A stretch of 64,000 nucleotides of DNA, taken from NCBI RefSeq assembly GCF_038066635.1, contig NZ_JBBUTI010000004.1:372001-436000 (forward strand), written 5' to 3'. The stretch is from Ideonella margarita. Its GTDB lineage: Bacteria; Pseudomonadota; Gammaproteobacteria; Burkholderiales; Burkholderiaceae_C. Numbering within the stretch: position 1 is the stretch's first letter; each line of letters starts with the position of its first letter. Both the position numbers and the translations under genes were made by a program. This document shows positions 51,776-59,819 of the stretch, piece after piece. The notes under the pieces are model-generated. The model worked only from the letters and a program-made list of their open reading frames with translations. It did no database searches and was not told the origin of the DNA.

Positions 51776-51802
51776 GAAAAAAAACGGGCCCGAAGGCCCG
51801 TT
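51776..51802 (-). terminator. Rho-independent terminator of the minus-strand dehydrogenase
   Basis: Read on the minus strand: stem AACGGGCC / GGCCCGTT with a TTCG tetraloop and a run of eight T. The loop is of the stable UUCG type. It is 20 bp past the dehydrogenase stop and faces the terminator of the receptor gene. Confidence 0.93.
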
Positions 51803-51822
51803 GATGTTTGGCGCAGAAAGAC

Positions 51823-52581
51823 TCAGCGCGGTGCCAGGCGAATGGCGCCATCGAGACGAATGACTTCGCCGTTCAGCATCTCGTTGGTGATGATCTGGTG
51901 CACCAGCTTTGCATAGTCAGCCGGGGTCCCCAGGCGGCTGGGGAAGGGCACATTGGCGGCCAGTGCGTCCTGCACTTCCTGCGGCATGCCGAACAGCATC
52001 GGCGTGCCGAAGATGCCCGGAGCAATGGTCATGTTGCGGATGCCGTTGCGCGCCAGGTCACGGGCGATCGGCAGCGTCATGCCCACCACGCCGCCCTTGC
52101 TGGCGGCATAAGCGGCTTGGCCGATCTGGCCGTCATAGGCCGCGACGCTGGCCGTGCTGATCATCACGCCGCGCTCGCCTGTGGCTTCCGGCTCGTTCTT
52201 GCACATGGCTTCGGAGGCCAGGCGAATCATGTTGAAGCTGCCCACCAGGTTCACCGTGATGACCTTGGTGAAGGTGTCCAGCGGATGCGCGCCTTCCTTG
52301 CCCACGGTTTTCACGGCCGGGGCGATGCCGGCGCAGTTCACCAGGCCCATCAGCTTGCCCAGTCCGGTGGCGGCGGCCACCACGGCGCGGCCGTCGGCTT
52401 CCTGGCTCACGTCGCAGCGCACGAAGACGCCGCCCAGCTCAGCCGCCAGGGCTGCGCCCTTGTCGGCCTGCAAGTCGGCGATCACCACCTTGGCGCCGTT
52501 GGCGGTCAGCATGCGTGCCGTGCCTTCACCCAGGCCGCTGGCGCCGCCGGTGACGATGAAAACCTTGCCTGCGATGTCCAT
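51823..52581 (-). CDS. 3-hydroxyacyl-CoA dehydrogenase-like short-chain dehydrogenase (HSD10 type)
   Basis: 252 residues. NAD-binding TGGASGLGEGTARML, DLQADKG, NCAGIAPAVK, and catalytic S and Y-x-x-x-K in ISTASVAAYDG and YAASKGG. The pattern GIFGTPMLFGMPQEVQDALAANVPFPSRLG is typical of type-2 3-hydroxyacyl-CoA dehydrogenases (HSD17B10-like), which act in branched-chain amino-acid and fatty-acid breakdown. An AAGGAGA site lies 7 bp before the ATG. A palindrome in its leader resembles the operator of the branched-chain degradation regulator LiuR, which agrees with this role. Confidence 0.88.
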   Translation of the reverse strand: MDIAGKVFIVTGGASGLGEGTARMLTANGAKVVIADLQADKGAALAAELGGVFVRCDVSQEADGRAVVAAATGLGKLMGLVNCAGIAPAVKTVGKEGAHPLDTFTKVITVNLVGSFNMIRLASEAMCKNEPEATGERGVMISTASVAAYDGQIGQAAYAASKGGVVGMTLPIARDLARNGIRNMTIAPGIFGTPMLFGMPQEVQDALAANVPFPSRLGTPADYAKLVHQIITNEMLNGEVIRLDGAIRLAPR

Positions 52582-52639
52582 GTTGTTTCTCCTTGAGCTG
52601 CGCGCCGGCCTCGTGGGCCTGGTGGCGCTGCGGTTGACG

Positions 52640-52655
52640 TTGACGTAAACGTCAA
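52640..52655. promoter_or_regulatory. LiuR-like palindromic operator upstream of the short-chain dehydrogenase
   Basis: TTGACGTAAACGTCAA has perfect 7-bp arms around a 2-bp centre, 59 bp before the dehydrogenase ATG. It resembles the motif described for the MerR-family regulator LiuR of branched-chain amino-acid catabolism in proteobacteria. A partial extra copy, TTGACG, lies just upstream at 52634. Confidence 0.6.
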
Positions 52656-52739
52656 TTGTGCGTCAAGTTGAGCACGGCCTGCACCCGGGAAAACGGTGGC
52701 TGGCCCGATGCAGGTGGGCCGCATGCAGGCAGGCCGCCA

Positions 52740-52776
52740 AAACGCCAACGGGCCGCACACTGGCGGCCCGTTGGGG
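52740..52776 (-). terminator. Terminator downstream of adk
   Basis: A perfect 12-bp stem CCAACGGGCCGC / GCGGCCCGTTGG with a 6-base loop, followed on the minus strand by GTTTT. It lies 42 bp after the adk stop. The symmetry, with GTTTT on each side, could also stop plus-strand transcription. Confidence 0.8.
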
Positions 52777-52817
52777 TTTTGGCGCAGCACCCGAAGGTGC
52801 CTGTGCCAGGCAAGCGA

Positions 52818-53474
52818 TCAGCTGGTCAGGGCTTCCAGCGCGCGGCCGGTGATTTCTTCCACCGTGCCCAGGCCCGAAATCTTGCGATAGCGGGGTGCCT
52901 GTGCGTCACCGGTTGCGGCCCATTCGCCGTAGTAGTCCACCAGCGGACGGGTTTGCGCCTGGTACACCTCGAGGCGGGTGCGCACGGTTGCTTCTTCGTC
53001 GTCCTTGCGCTGGATGAGCTCTTCACCCGTCACGTCGTCCTGGCCAGCCACCTTCGGCGGGTTGAACTTGACGTGGTAGGTGCGGCCCGAGGCCACATGC
53101 ACGCGGCGGCCGCTCATGCGCTCAATGATCGCGGTGTCAGGCACGTCGATTTCCAGCACCAGATCCAGCTTTACGCCGGCGGCCTTCATGGCGTCGGCTT
53201 GCGGAATGGTGCGCGGGAAACCGTCGAACAGGAAACCGTTCGCGCAGTCCGCCTGGGTGATGCGTTCCTTCACCAGGCCGATGATGATCTCGTCGCTGAC
53301 CAAGCCGCCAGCGTCCATGATCTTCTTGGCGGCCAGGCCCATTTCGGTGCCAGCCTTGACAGCGGCGCGCAGCATGTCGCCGGTCGAAATTTGCGGAATG
53401 CCGTACTTCTGGCAGATGAAGCTGGCTTGGGTTCCTTTGCCGGCGCCGGGCGCGCCCAACAGGATCAGTCGCAT
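52818..53474 (-). CDS. adk: Adenylate kinase
   Basis: 218 residues, the long form of the enzyme. It converts AMP and ATP to two ADP. The P-loop is GAPGAGKGTQ at the N-terminus, followed by STGDMLRAA and DGFPRTIPQADAM. The LID domain (GRRVHVASGRTYHVKFNPP) lacks the four cysteines of zinc-binding types, as usual in proteobacteria. The start is the ATG at 53474, immediately before the P-loop strand; upstream codons in the frame would add 36 residues of non-homologous sequence. It follows kdsB after 141 bp that contain two hairpins. Confidence 0.97.
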   Translation of the reverse strand: MRLILLGAPGAGKGTQASFICQKYGIPQISTGDMLRAAVKAGTEMGLAAKKIMDAGGLVSDEIIIGLVKERITQADCANGFLFDGFPRTIPQADAMKAAGVKLDLVLEIDVPDTAIIERMSGRRVHVASGRTYHVKFNPPKVAGQDDVTGEELIQRKDDEEATVRTRLEVYQAQTRPLVDYYGEWAATGDAQAPRYRKISGLGTVEEITGRALEALTS

Positions 53475-53504
53475 GAAATTGCCTCTCGAATGATGATTCT
53501 TGCT

Positions 53505-53544
53505 GGCTGCAAAAAGCAGCCGGCGCAGGCGGGAAAACCTGCGC
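53505..53544 (-). other. Two adjacent hairpins in the adk leader
   Basis: GGCTGC-AAAAA-GCAGCC (53505-53521) and GCGCAGG-N8-CCTGCGC (53523-53544) lie back to back between kdsB and adk. Neither ends in a T-run on the minus strand. They could be an mRNA-processing site, an attenuator or a leaky terminator before adk. Confidence 0.45.
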
Positions 53545-53615
53545 TCATGTTTGCTTTGAGGATAGCACGCCCATCCCTGCACGAGCCTGACGGCCCGGGC
53601 TGTGAACGGCGGGGC

Positions 53616-54371
53616 TTACCCTGTGAAAATCCGGCGAACGCGGGCCAGATCTTCAGGCGTATCCACACCGGCCGCGGGCGCTGATTCCGCGCGGTACACG
53701 GCGATGCGCTCGCCGTGCCACAGCACGCGCAATTGCTCCAGCGCCTCGATGTGTTCCAGCGGCGATTGCGCCAGCGTCGGGAAGCTGCGCAGGAAGCCGG
53801 CGCGGTAGGCATACAGGCCGATGTGGCGCAGCGCATGGCCTTGCGGCAGCGCCGGCTGGCCAGGCTGCGAGCCGTCGCGCCACCAGGGCAGGGGGGCTCG
53901 GCTGAAATACAGCGCGCGGCCCAGAGCGTCGGTCACCACCTTCACCACATTGGGGTTGGCGAAGTCGACGACGTCGTGAATCTCGTGGGCGGCGGTGGCC
54001 ACCTTGCATTCCGGGCGCGCCTGCAGCAGCTCAGCGCAGGCGCTGACCAATGCGGGGTCGATCAGCGGCTCGTCGCCTTGCACGTTCACCACGATGTCGT
54101 CGCCATCGAGCCTCAGCAGGCTGCAGGCTTCGGCCAGGCGGTCGCTGCCGTTTGCATGGTCGACGCGGGTCATCACCACCCGAACGCCATGGGCCTCACA
54201 GGCCGAGGCAATGCGCTCATGGTCGGTGGCCACGGTCACGCTCAACGCACCGGCACCGGCCACGCGCTCAGCCACCCGCACCACCATCGGCTTGCCGCCG
54301 AGATCAGCCAGCGGTTTGTCAGGCAGGCGGCTGGAGGCCAGCCGCGCCGGAATCAACACATGAAAGCTCAC
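53616..54371 (-). CDS. kdsB: KdsB, 3-deoxy-manno-octulosonate cytidylyltransferase
   Basis: 251 residues. It activates KDO with CTP to CMP-KDO for lipopolysaccharide inner core synthesis. Motifs are IPARLASSRLPDKPL at the N-terminus, TDHERI, NGSDRLAEA and NVQGDEPLIDP. The start is GTG 54371, which overlaps the stop of the upstream Trm112-like gene (GTGA). The order lpxK, Trm112, kdsB, adk is common in Burkholderiales and groups lipid A and KDO steps. Confidence 0.95.
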   Translation of the reverse strand: MSFHVLIPARLASSRLPDKPLADLGGKPMVVRVAERVAGAGALSVTVATDHERIASACEAHGVRVVMTRVDHANGSDRLAEACSLLRLDGDDIVVNVQGDEPLIDPALVSACAELLQARPECKVATAAHEIHDVVDFANPNVVKVVTDALGRALYFSRAPLPWWRDGSQPGQPALPQGHALRHIGLYAYRAGFLRSFPTLAQSPLEHIEALEQLRVLWHGERIAVYRAESAPAAGVDTPEDLARVRRIFTG

Positions 54372-54565
54372 ACCTGCTCCTCGGCAGGCAGCACGCGGGC
54401 TTCGTTCTCCAGCATCACGGCAATGCCGTCGCGCAGCGGAAAGCCCAGGCGATCGGCCGGGCAGATCAGCTCAACCGGCAGCGCCTGCTCGTCGCGGCGC
54501 AACGTCAGGGCGCCCTTGCAGACGGGGCACACCAGCAGGTCGATCAGGCGGTGGTCAATGGTCAT
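54368..54565 (-). CDS. Trm112-family small protein
   Basis: 65 residues from ATG 54565. It shows the Trm112 pattern: LIDLLVCPVCKGALTL with a Cys pair, then a hydrophobic L-I-C-P-A-D-R-L-G-F-P-L-R-D-G-I-A-V-M-L. The two C-P motifs may bind zinc. Eukaryotic Trm112 activates methyltransferases; the bacterial role is unclear, though the gene is nearly always next to lpxK and kdsB. It overlaps the end of lpxK by 11 bp and the kdsB start by 4 bp. A longer frame to 54619 is possible, but the shorter start matches the family. Confidence 0.9.
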   Translation of the reverse strand: MTIDHRLIDLLVCPVCKGALTLRRDEQALPVELICPADRLGFPLRDGIAVMLENEARVLPAEEQV

Positions 54566-55619
54566 GGCGGGCTCGGGGAAAAGGTTGCAGGGCGCGGTCG
54601 AGCGCCTGGTAAAAAACATCGGGGAGGGCGAAGTCTAGCGCCACCACCCAGATGCGCGTCGGGCCGGTGGTGCCCGGCTGGCCCGGGCGCAGCTTCACGG
54701 CGTCTTTTTCGGTGATCAGCACGTCCGCTTCATCGGCCGGCCAAGGCGCGCCGGGCAGCTCCGCGTGATCGGCGAGCGGCAGCCGACGCAGGCGCACGCC
54801 TGCTGCCTCCAGCATGCGGAAGAAGCGTTCGGGCTCGGCCAGGCCCGCTGCGGCCAGCACGGGTTGCTGGCGCGAGGCCTCGGCGAGTTGATTCAGCAGC
54901 GGCATGTCGGCGGGCCGGCCCGCCCACCAGTCGCTCAACAGCACTGCGCCCGCCAGCGTGCGAGCAGCCACCGGGCCGGGCAGGGTGGTGCTGGCGGCGC
55001 GGGCGTTGTAGAGCAGCAGGCTGTTCGGCGGCAGCTCCGCCGGCAAAGGCTGGCGCAACGGGCCTGCAGGCAGGCAGAGGCCGTTGCCGGCGCCTCGGTC
55101 ATCGAACACGATGATCTGCAGGTCGCGGTGCAGGCGCCAGTGTTGCAAGCCGTCGTCCGAGACGATGATGTTGATGCTCGGGTCTTGCGCCAGCAGCAGG
55201 CGGGCAGCCTCGGCGCGGTCGGAGCCTACCTGCACGGGCACGCCGCTGCGCAGATGGATCAGCAAGGGCTCGTCGCCACATTCGGTGGCCGGCGTGTCTC
55301 GGCTCACGGCGCAGGGGCCCTTGGTTTGCCGGCCATAGCCGCGCGACACCACCCCAGGCTGCCAACCACGCGCTTGAAGCGCCTGCAGCAGGGCGAGTGT
55401 GGTGGGCGTTTTGCCGGCACCGCCCACGATGAGGTTGCCCACCACCACCACGGGCACCGGCAGGCTGGCGGTGGCATGTCGCTGCCAACGCCAGCGGTCA
55501 AAACCAGCCAGGGCGATGTAGAGCCACGAGAGCGGCCGCAGTACCTGCGCCAGCACGCCGGGCCGGCTTTGCCACCAGGCCCTTTGCAGCGATGCAGAGA
55601 GCCAGGCCCCCAGGCTCAT
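54555..55619 (-). CDS. lpxK: LpxK, tetraacyldisaccharide 4'-kinase
   Basis: 354 residues. It phosphorylates the lipid A disaccharide at the 4' position. An N-terminal membrane-associated helix region is followed by the P-loop VGGAGKTPTTLALL, GVVSRGYGR, the GDEPLL segment, and IIVSDDGLQHWRL with the catalytic aspartate. The start ATG overlaps the exbD stop (ATGA). The C-terminal end overlaps the Trm112-like start. The chain exbB-exbD-lpxK-Trm112-kdsB forms one transcription unit. Confidence 0.95.
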   Translation of the reverse strand: MSLGAWLSASLQRAWWQSRPGVLAQVLRPLSWLYIALAGFDRWRWQRHATASLPVPVVVVGNLIVGGAGKTPTTLALLQALQARGWQPGVVSRGYGRQTKGPCAVSRDTPATECGDEPLLIHLRSGVPVQVGSDRAEAARLLLAQDPSINIIVSDDGLQHWRLHRDLQIIVFDDRGAGNGLCLPAGPLRQPLPAELPPNSLLLYNARAASTTLPGPVAARTLAGAVLLSDWWAGRPADMPLLNQLAEASRQQPVLAAAGLAEPERFFRMLEAAGVRLRRLPLADHAELPGAPWPADEADVLITEKDAVKLRPGQPGTTGPTRIWVVALDFALPDVFYQALDRALQPFPRARHDH

Positions 55620-56050
55620 GGTGCGTTGCCGCTGTCGCCCTGGCCGCTGCGTGCAGCGAACGTCACCCGGGCCAGGCCTGCGCGGCGGGCCGCGTCCAGC
55701 ACGTTGATCACCGATTGGTGAGCGGCGGTCGCATCCGCGGAAATGATGATGAACGGATCTTTCCGGTCGGCTGCGGCTGTGCGCAGGGCAGCTGCGAGGG
55801 TGTCGACGCTGCGGCCTTCCACCGCCTGCCGGTCGATCACGTAGCGGCCCTCGGCCGACACGCTGACGATGATTTCAGCCGGGCGGTCTTTGGTCGCTTC
55901 GGCATTCGCCACGGGCAGGTTGACCTGCAACTCCGTGAACTTGGAGTAGGTCGTGGAGAGCATCAGGAAGATGAGCACCACCAGCAGCACGTCGATGAAG
56001 GGGATCAGGTTGATCTCCGGCTCATCGGTGGTCGGACGACGGAAGTTCAT
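55616..56050 (-). CDS. exbD: ExbD/TolR-family biopolymer transport protein
   Basis: 144 residues. A single N-terminal membrane helix (EINLIPFIDVLLVVLIFLML) contains the conserved aspartate D24 that takes part in proton flow. The periplasmic domain follows (LQVNLPVANAEA onward). ExbD works with ExbB and TonB to energise outer-membrane receptors. It is 15 bp after exbB and overlaps lpxK. No tonB gene is nearby. The large TonB-dependent receptor at 48591 needs such a system. Confidence 0.9.
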   Translation of the reverse strand: MNFRRPTTDEPEINLIPFIDVLLVVLIFLMLSTTYSKFTELQVNLPVANAEATKDRPAEIIVSVSAEGRYVIDRQAVEGRSVDTLAAALRTAAADRKDPFIIISADATAAHQSVINVLDAARRAGLARVTFAARSGQGDSGNAP

Positions 56051-56065
56051 GTCGGACCAGGGTGT

Positions 56066-56698
56066 TCAGGCGGCGCGCAGCGGTGTGCGCACGAGGTGCT
56101 GCAGCAGTCGCTCAGCGCCCGTTTCCAGGTCGTGGAGGTAGTCGTTGACCAAGCCACGGAAGTAGCGGTGAGCCATCAGCGAGGGAATGGCCACCATCAG
56201 GCCGAACGCCGTGTTGTACAGCGCGATGGAGATGCCCTGCGCCAGCTGCGCCGGGTTGCCGGCCGTGCTGCTGCCGCCTTGCGAGCCGAAGATCTCGATC
56301 ATGCCGATGACGGTGCCGAGCAAGCCCAGCAGCGGGGCCGCCGAGGCCACCGTTGCCAGTGCATTGAGGTACCGCTCAAGCCGGTGGGCGGCCACGCGGC
56401 CCGCCAGCTCGAACGCCTGGCGCAGCGTGGCTTCGTTCACCCGCGGATCCACGGCCGCCAGCTTCAGGCCGGATGCCAACACTTCGCCGAGCTGCGAGTT
56501 GTCGATCAGCTTCTTCAGCATGTCGCTGGACGGCACGCCTTGGCGGCACACCGTGATGACCTCATCGACGAGCCCTTCCGGTGCGATCTTGGGGCGGCGC
56601 AAGGCCAGGGCACGTTCGAGTATCACGGCCACAGCGGCCACCGAACACAGGATGAGGGGCCAGATTGGCCAGCCAGCGGCTTGTATGATCGACAGCAA
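56066..56698 (-). CDS. exbB: ExbB/MotA/TolQ-family proton channel protein
   Basis: 210 residues. Start chosen at TTG 56698: AGAGGA lies 5 bp upstream and the protein then begins LLSIIQAAGWPIWPLILCS, the normal ExbB N-terminus. The longer frame to TTG 56731 lacks such a site. There are three membrane helices, at about 12-32, 115-140 and 155-178; the second contains APLLGLLGTVIGMIEIF and the third GISIALYNTAFGLMVAIPSLMAHRYF. Together with ExbD it forms the proton-driven motor for TonB. First gene of the exbB-kdsB unit. Confidence 0.9.
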   Translation of the reverse strand: MLSIIQAAGWPIWPLILCSVAAVAVILERALALRRPKIAPEGLVDEVITVCRQGVPSSDMLKKLIDNSQLGEVLASGLKLAAVDPRVNEATLRQAFELAGRVAAHRLERYLNALATVASAAPLLGLLGTVIGMIEIFGSQGGSSTAGNPAQLAQGISIALYNTAFGLMVAIPSLMAHRYFRGLVNDYLHDLETGAERLLQHLVRTPLRAA

Positions 56699-57069
56699 GA
56701 AGTCCTCTGGCCAACGGCCGGGCAGGGTCAAGACGCGCGGATTATGTCCCCAATGTGCAGCCTGATCTGCGTGTTGTTGCGAGCTTGCGCCACCACACCG
56801 ACCGGCCCCACTGAACCATCCACAATTTCTGTGGATAACTTTGTGGGTAAGTGCCCAAAACGAGGGCTGCGACCCGTGTTTTACGGGCGCGCCAACAGAT
56901 TGCCTAAAAATGAAGCGCCTGTTTTTCTTTATAAATCAAAGACTTGCACCGAAGGCGCGCCTTTTCAAGGCCGTCGGGAGGGCTGTTGCGTGACAAGTTG
57001 CAACCGTGGATATCATTCGTCAGCAAGCTCGCTGACGCCCGGTGATTTGGTGCGAAAAGGGGGCGCCGG
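56699..57069. other. Divergent intergenic region exbB / xseA
   Basis: 371 bp without a gene between divergent exbB and xseA. It is AT-richer than the surroundings, especially 56885-56945. Two DnaA-box-like sequences lie 4 bp apart: TGTGGATAA (56830-56838), a perfect match to the inverse of TTATCCACA, and TGTGGGTAA (56842-56850) with one mismatch. Promoters for both genes should lie here, but I could not fix them with confidence. Confidence 0.6.
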
Positions 57070-58392
57070 ATGAGCGCAAACGGCTTCAATGCCCGTTCAG
57101 GCGCGCCGGCCTGGTCGGTAAGCTCGCTGCTGCTGGCGGTCAGTGACGCCCTGGCGGCGCGGTTTGCGTCCGTCACGGTGCGCGGCGAGTTGTCGGGCCT
57201 CACCCGGGCCGCCAGCGGTCACGTCTATTTCACGCTCAAGGATGCGAACGGCGCGGCTGCCGGTCTGCGCTGCGCCATGTTCCGCCGCTCGGCCCAGATG
57301 CTCGACTTTCAGCCGCGCGACGGCCAGCAGGTCGATGTGCGTGGCCGCTTGGCCGTGTACGAGGCGCGCGGTGAGCTGCAGATGGTGGTGGAGTCGATGC
57401 AGCGCGTGGGCGCCGGCTCCCTCTACGAAGAATTCCTCAAGCTGAAGGCCCGTCTCGAAGCGATGGGGCTGTTCGCGGTTGAGCGCAAGCGCCCCTTGCC
57501 CGCCGTGCCACAGCGGGTGGCCTTGGTCACCTCGGCGTCGGGCGCGGCCTTGCACGATGTGTTGACGAGCTTCCGCCGGCGTGCGCCGCATGTCTCGCTG
57601 GTGCTGTGCCCGACCCTGGTGCAGGGCGCCGAGGCGCCGCCCGCCATCGTTGCCGCGATGCAGGCGGCCAACCGCGTGCCGGGCGCAGAGATGATCCTGC
57701 TGTGCCGCGGTGGTGGCTCGCTGGAAGACCTCTGGGCTTTCAATGATGAACGCGTGGTGCGCGCCGTGGCTGACTCCGATCTGCCGGTGGTGTGTGGCGT
57801 GGGCCATGAAACCGATATCACGCTGGCCGACCTGGCCGCGGATCTGCGCGCCGCCACCCCCACGGCTGCGGCTGAACTCGCCACGCCCTCGCGTGATGAT
57901 CTGCTCAGCGGGCTGCAGCAACGCGCCGCCCATCTGCAGCGGCGCGTGGCCCAGCGGCTGGACGCGGCAGCGCAGCGTCTCGACACCGTGTCGCTGCGGC
58001 TGCAGCGGCCGGCACAGGCGGTGCGCCTGCAGGCATCCCGCCTCGACCTGCTGGCGCAGCGCCATGAAGCGGCCTTGCGTACGGCGGTAAGCCGGGCGCA
58101 GCAGCGTTTGCAGCTGCAGGGCGAGCGGCTGGTGCGCGCCGGCACGCGCCAGCGTTTGGCAGCCGATACGCGCCTGGCCCGGCAGGCCGCCAGGCTGCAG
58201 GCGCTCGACCCCCGCCAGGTGCTGGCGCGGGGCTACGCCTGGATGGAGGATGCGGACGGCTTGCCGCGCGTGTCGGCCGCCGGCCTGACGCCGGGCCAAG
58301 GCCTGCGCGCGGTGTGGGCAGACGGCCACGCCCAGGTGCAAGTTGATGATGTGACGCTGAACGGGCCAAGCCCCTCGGCGCGGCTGGAATAG
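57070..58392 (+). CDS. xseA: Exodeoxyribonuclease VII large subunit
   Basis: 440 residues. XseA with the small subunit XseB degrades single-stranded DNA. An N-terminal OB-fold (WSVSSLLLAVSDALAARF, VRGELSGLTRAASGHVYFTLKD) is followed by the catalytic core with RVALVTSASGAALHDVL, CRGGGSLEDLWAFNDE and CGVGHETDITLADLAADLRA. A long arginine- and glutamine-rich coiled coil (residues about 275-390) leads to the C-terminal segment RQVLARGYAWM. It is followed 55 bp later by sodB. Confidence 0.95.
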   Translation: MSANGFNARSGAPAWSVSSLLLAVSDALAARFASVTVRGELSGLTRAASGHVYFTLKDANGAAAGLRCAMFRRSAQMLDFQPRDGQQVDVRGRLAVYEARGELQMVVESMQRVGAGSLYEEFLKLKARLEAMGLFAVERKRPLPAVPQRVALVTSASGAALHDVLTSFRRRAPHVSLVLCPTLVQGAEAPPAIVAAMQAANRVPGAEMILLCRGGGSLEDLWAFNDERVVRAVADSDLPVVCGVGHETDITLADLAADLRAATPTAAAELATPSRDDLLSGLQQRAAHLQRRVAQRLDAAAQRLDTVSLRLQRPAQAVRLQASRLDLLAQRHEAALRTAVSRAQQRLQLQGERLVRAGTRQRLAADTRLARQAARLQALDPRQVLARGYAWMEDADGLPRVSAAGLTPGQGLRAVWADGHAQVQVDDVTLNGPSPSARLE

Positions 58393-58447
58393 ATGGGCGT
58401 GCCTACAATGCGCCCCATTCGTTGAACCACCCCTGAAAGGACTTCCC

Positions 58448-59029
58448 ATGGCATACACCCTGCCTTCGCTGCCGTTCGGCCTCGACGACCTCGCTCCGCA
58501 CATGAGCCGCGAGACCCTGGAATACCACCACGGCAAGCACCACAACGCTTACGTCGTGAACCTGAACAACCTGGTTGAAGGCACCGAGTTCGCTGGCAAG
58601 GACCTTGAAGCCGTGGTCAAGGCCTCGACCGGCCCGGTCTACAACAACGCTGCCCAGATCTGGAACCACACGTTCTTCTGGAGCTGCCTGAAGAAGGACG
58701 GCGGCGGTGAGCCTACCGGCGCCCTGGCTGACGCCATCAACGCCAAGTGGGGCTCGTACGCTGCCTTCAAGGAAGCCTTCACCAAGAGCGCCGTCGGCAA
58801 CTTCGGTTCCGGCTGGACCTGGCTGGTGAAGAAGGCCGACGGCTCGGTCGACATCGTCAACATGGGCGCCGCCGGCACCCCGCTGACGACGGGCGACAAG
58901 GCCCTGCTGACCATCGACGTGTGGGAACACGCCTACTACGTGGACTTCCGCAACCTGCGTCCGAAGTTCGTCGAGACCTTCCTGACCTCGCTGGTCAACT
59001 GGTCCTTCGCCGAAGCCAACTTCGCCTGA
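58448..59029 (+). CDS. sodB: Iron superoxide dismutase
   Basis: 193 residues, the usual length. It converts superoxide to oxygen and hydrogen peroxide in the cytoplasm. The metal ligands are visible: H in LEYHHGKHHNAYV (first ligand and second-sphere), H in WNHTFFWSCL, and D and H in DVWEHAYYVDFRN. The FFW and G-S-G-W-T-W-L motifs favour the iron type. AAAGGACTT before the ATG is the ribosome-binding site. TACAAT at 58404-58409 may be its -10 box. A terminator follows the gene. Confidence 0.96.
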   Translation: MAYTLPSLPFGLDDLAPHMSRETLEYHHGKHHNAYVVNLNNLVEGTEFAGKDLEAVVKASTGPVYNNAAQIWNHTFFWSCLKKDGGGEPTGALADAINAKWGSYAAFKEAFTKSAVGNFGSGWTWLVKKADGSVDIVNMGAAGTPLTTGDKALLTIDVWEHAYYVDFRNLRPKFVETFLTSLVNWSFAEANFA

Positions 59030-59052
59030 GACGGGTTCTTGCCCTGACTCAG

Positions 59053-59078
59053 AAGGCCGGCCCAGCGCCGGCCTTTTT
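59053..59078 (+). terminator. Rho-independent terminator after sodB
   Basis: A 9-bp stem AAGGCCGGC / GCCGGCCTT with a 5-base loop, continuing into three more T. It is 24 bp past the sodB stop. Confidence 0.92.
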
Positions 59079-59123
59079 GTTTGGTACGCTCTCCCGTTTT
59101 GGCAGTTGGACAACGGGTGGGGC

Positions 59124-59819
59124 ATGCGTATCTTGCTGGTGGAAGATGACCCGGCGCTGAGCCTGGGCGTGGCGCGCGGCCTTGAGCGCGAAGGCTGGCA
59201 GGTCGATGTGCTGAGCGACGGCGAGCGCGCGATGGGCGAGGGCTTGCTGGTGCAGTACGACCTCTGCATCCTCGACCTGGGTCTGCCCCGCCGCGACGGC
59301 ATGGAAGTGCTGCGGCACTGGCGCTCCCGCGGGGCGCGCATGCCGGTGCTGCTGCTGACCGCCCGCGATGAATTGAACGACCGCGTGCGTGGCCTCGATG
59401 CCGGCGCCGACGACTACCTCGTCAAACCCTTCGATCTGCCCGAGTTGCTGGCGCGCATCCGCGCACTGAAGCGCCGGTCTGAAGGCCGCATCGACGAAAC
59501 CCTGGTGCTGGGCGGCCTGACGCTCGACCTGACTCACAAGGAGTTGCTGCACGCCGGAGAGCGCGTGGCACTCAGCCCGCGTGAGCTGGCCCTGACCGAA
59601 ATGCTGATGCAGAAGGCCGGCCGCGTCGTGGCCAAGGACGCGATCGTGGCCAAGCTTTCGACCTGGGAGTCTGACTTCAGCGGCAATTCGGTCGAGGTGT
59701 ATGTGCACCGCCTGCGCAAGCGTTTCGGCGAGCTGGGCGTGGTGATCCGCACCGTGCGTGGCTTCGGCTACGTGATGGAGGCCAGTGACGTGGGCGCGTC
59801 CGCGGACCTCTCCGAATGA
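59124..59819 (+). CDS. OmpR-family response regulator (QseB/TctD-like)
   Basis: 231 residues from ATG 59124. The receiver has E8/D9 (LLVEDD), phospho-acceptor D51 in LCILDLGLPRRDG, T-A-R at the switch and K in DYLVKPFDLPEL. The C-terminal winged helix contains LSPRELALTEMLM and NSVEVYVHRLRKRFG with the wing IRTVRGFGYVM. In-frame TTG 59106 would add six residues without benefit. It overlaps the following kinase gene (ATGA), its cognate sensor. Confidence 0.92.
   Translation: MRILLVEDDPALSLGVARGLEREGWQVDVLSDGERAMGEGLLVQYDLCILDLGLPRRDGMEVLRHWRSRGARMPVLLLTARDELNDRVRGLDAGADDYLVKPFDLPELLARIRALKRRSEGRIDETLVLGGLTLDLTHKELLHAGERVALSPRELALTEMLMQKAGRVVAKDAIVAKLSTWESDFSGNSVEVYVHRLRKRFGELGVVIRTVRGFGYVMEASDVGASADLSE

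Noticed and set aside
48561..51851. Minus-strand open frame of 1096 codons opposite the TonB-dependent receptor
   Set aside because: The plus-strand protein has signal peptide, plug and barrel features. The antisense frame has none and owes its length to biased codon use in the receptor gene.
56830..56850. Considered as a replication origin because of two DnaA-like boxes
   Set aside because: Only two boxes, no cluster, and none of the usual origin genes (dnaA, dnaN, parAB, gidA) are nearby.
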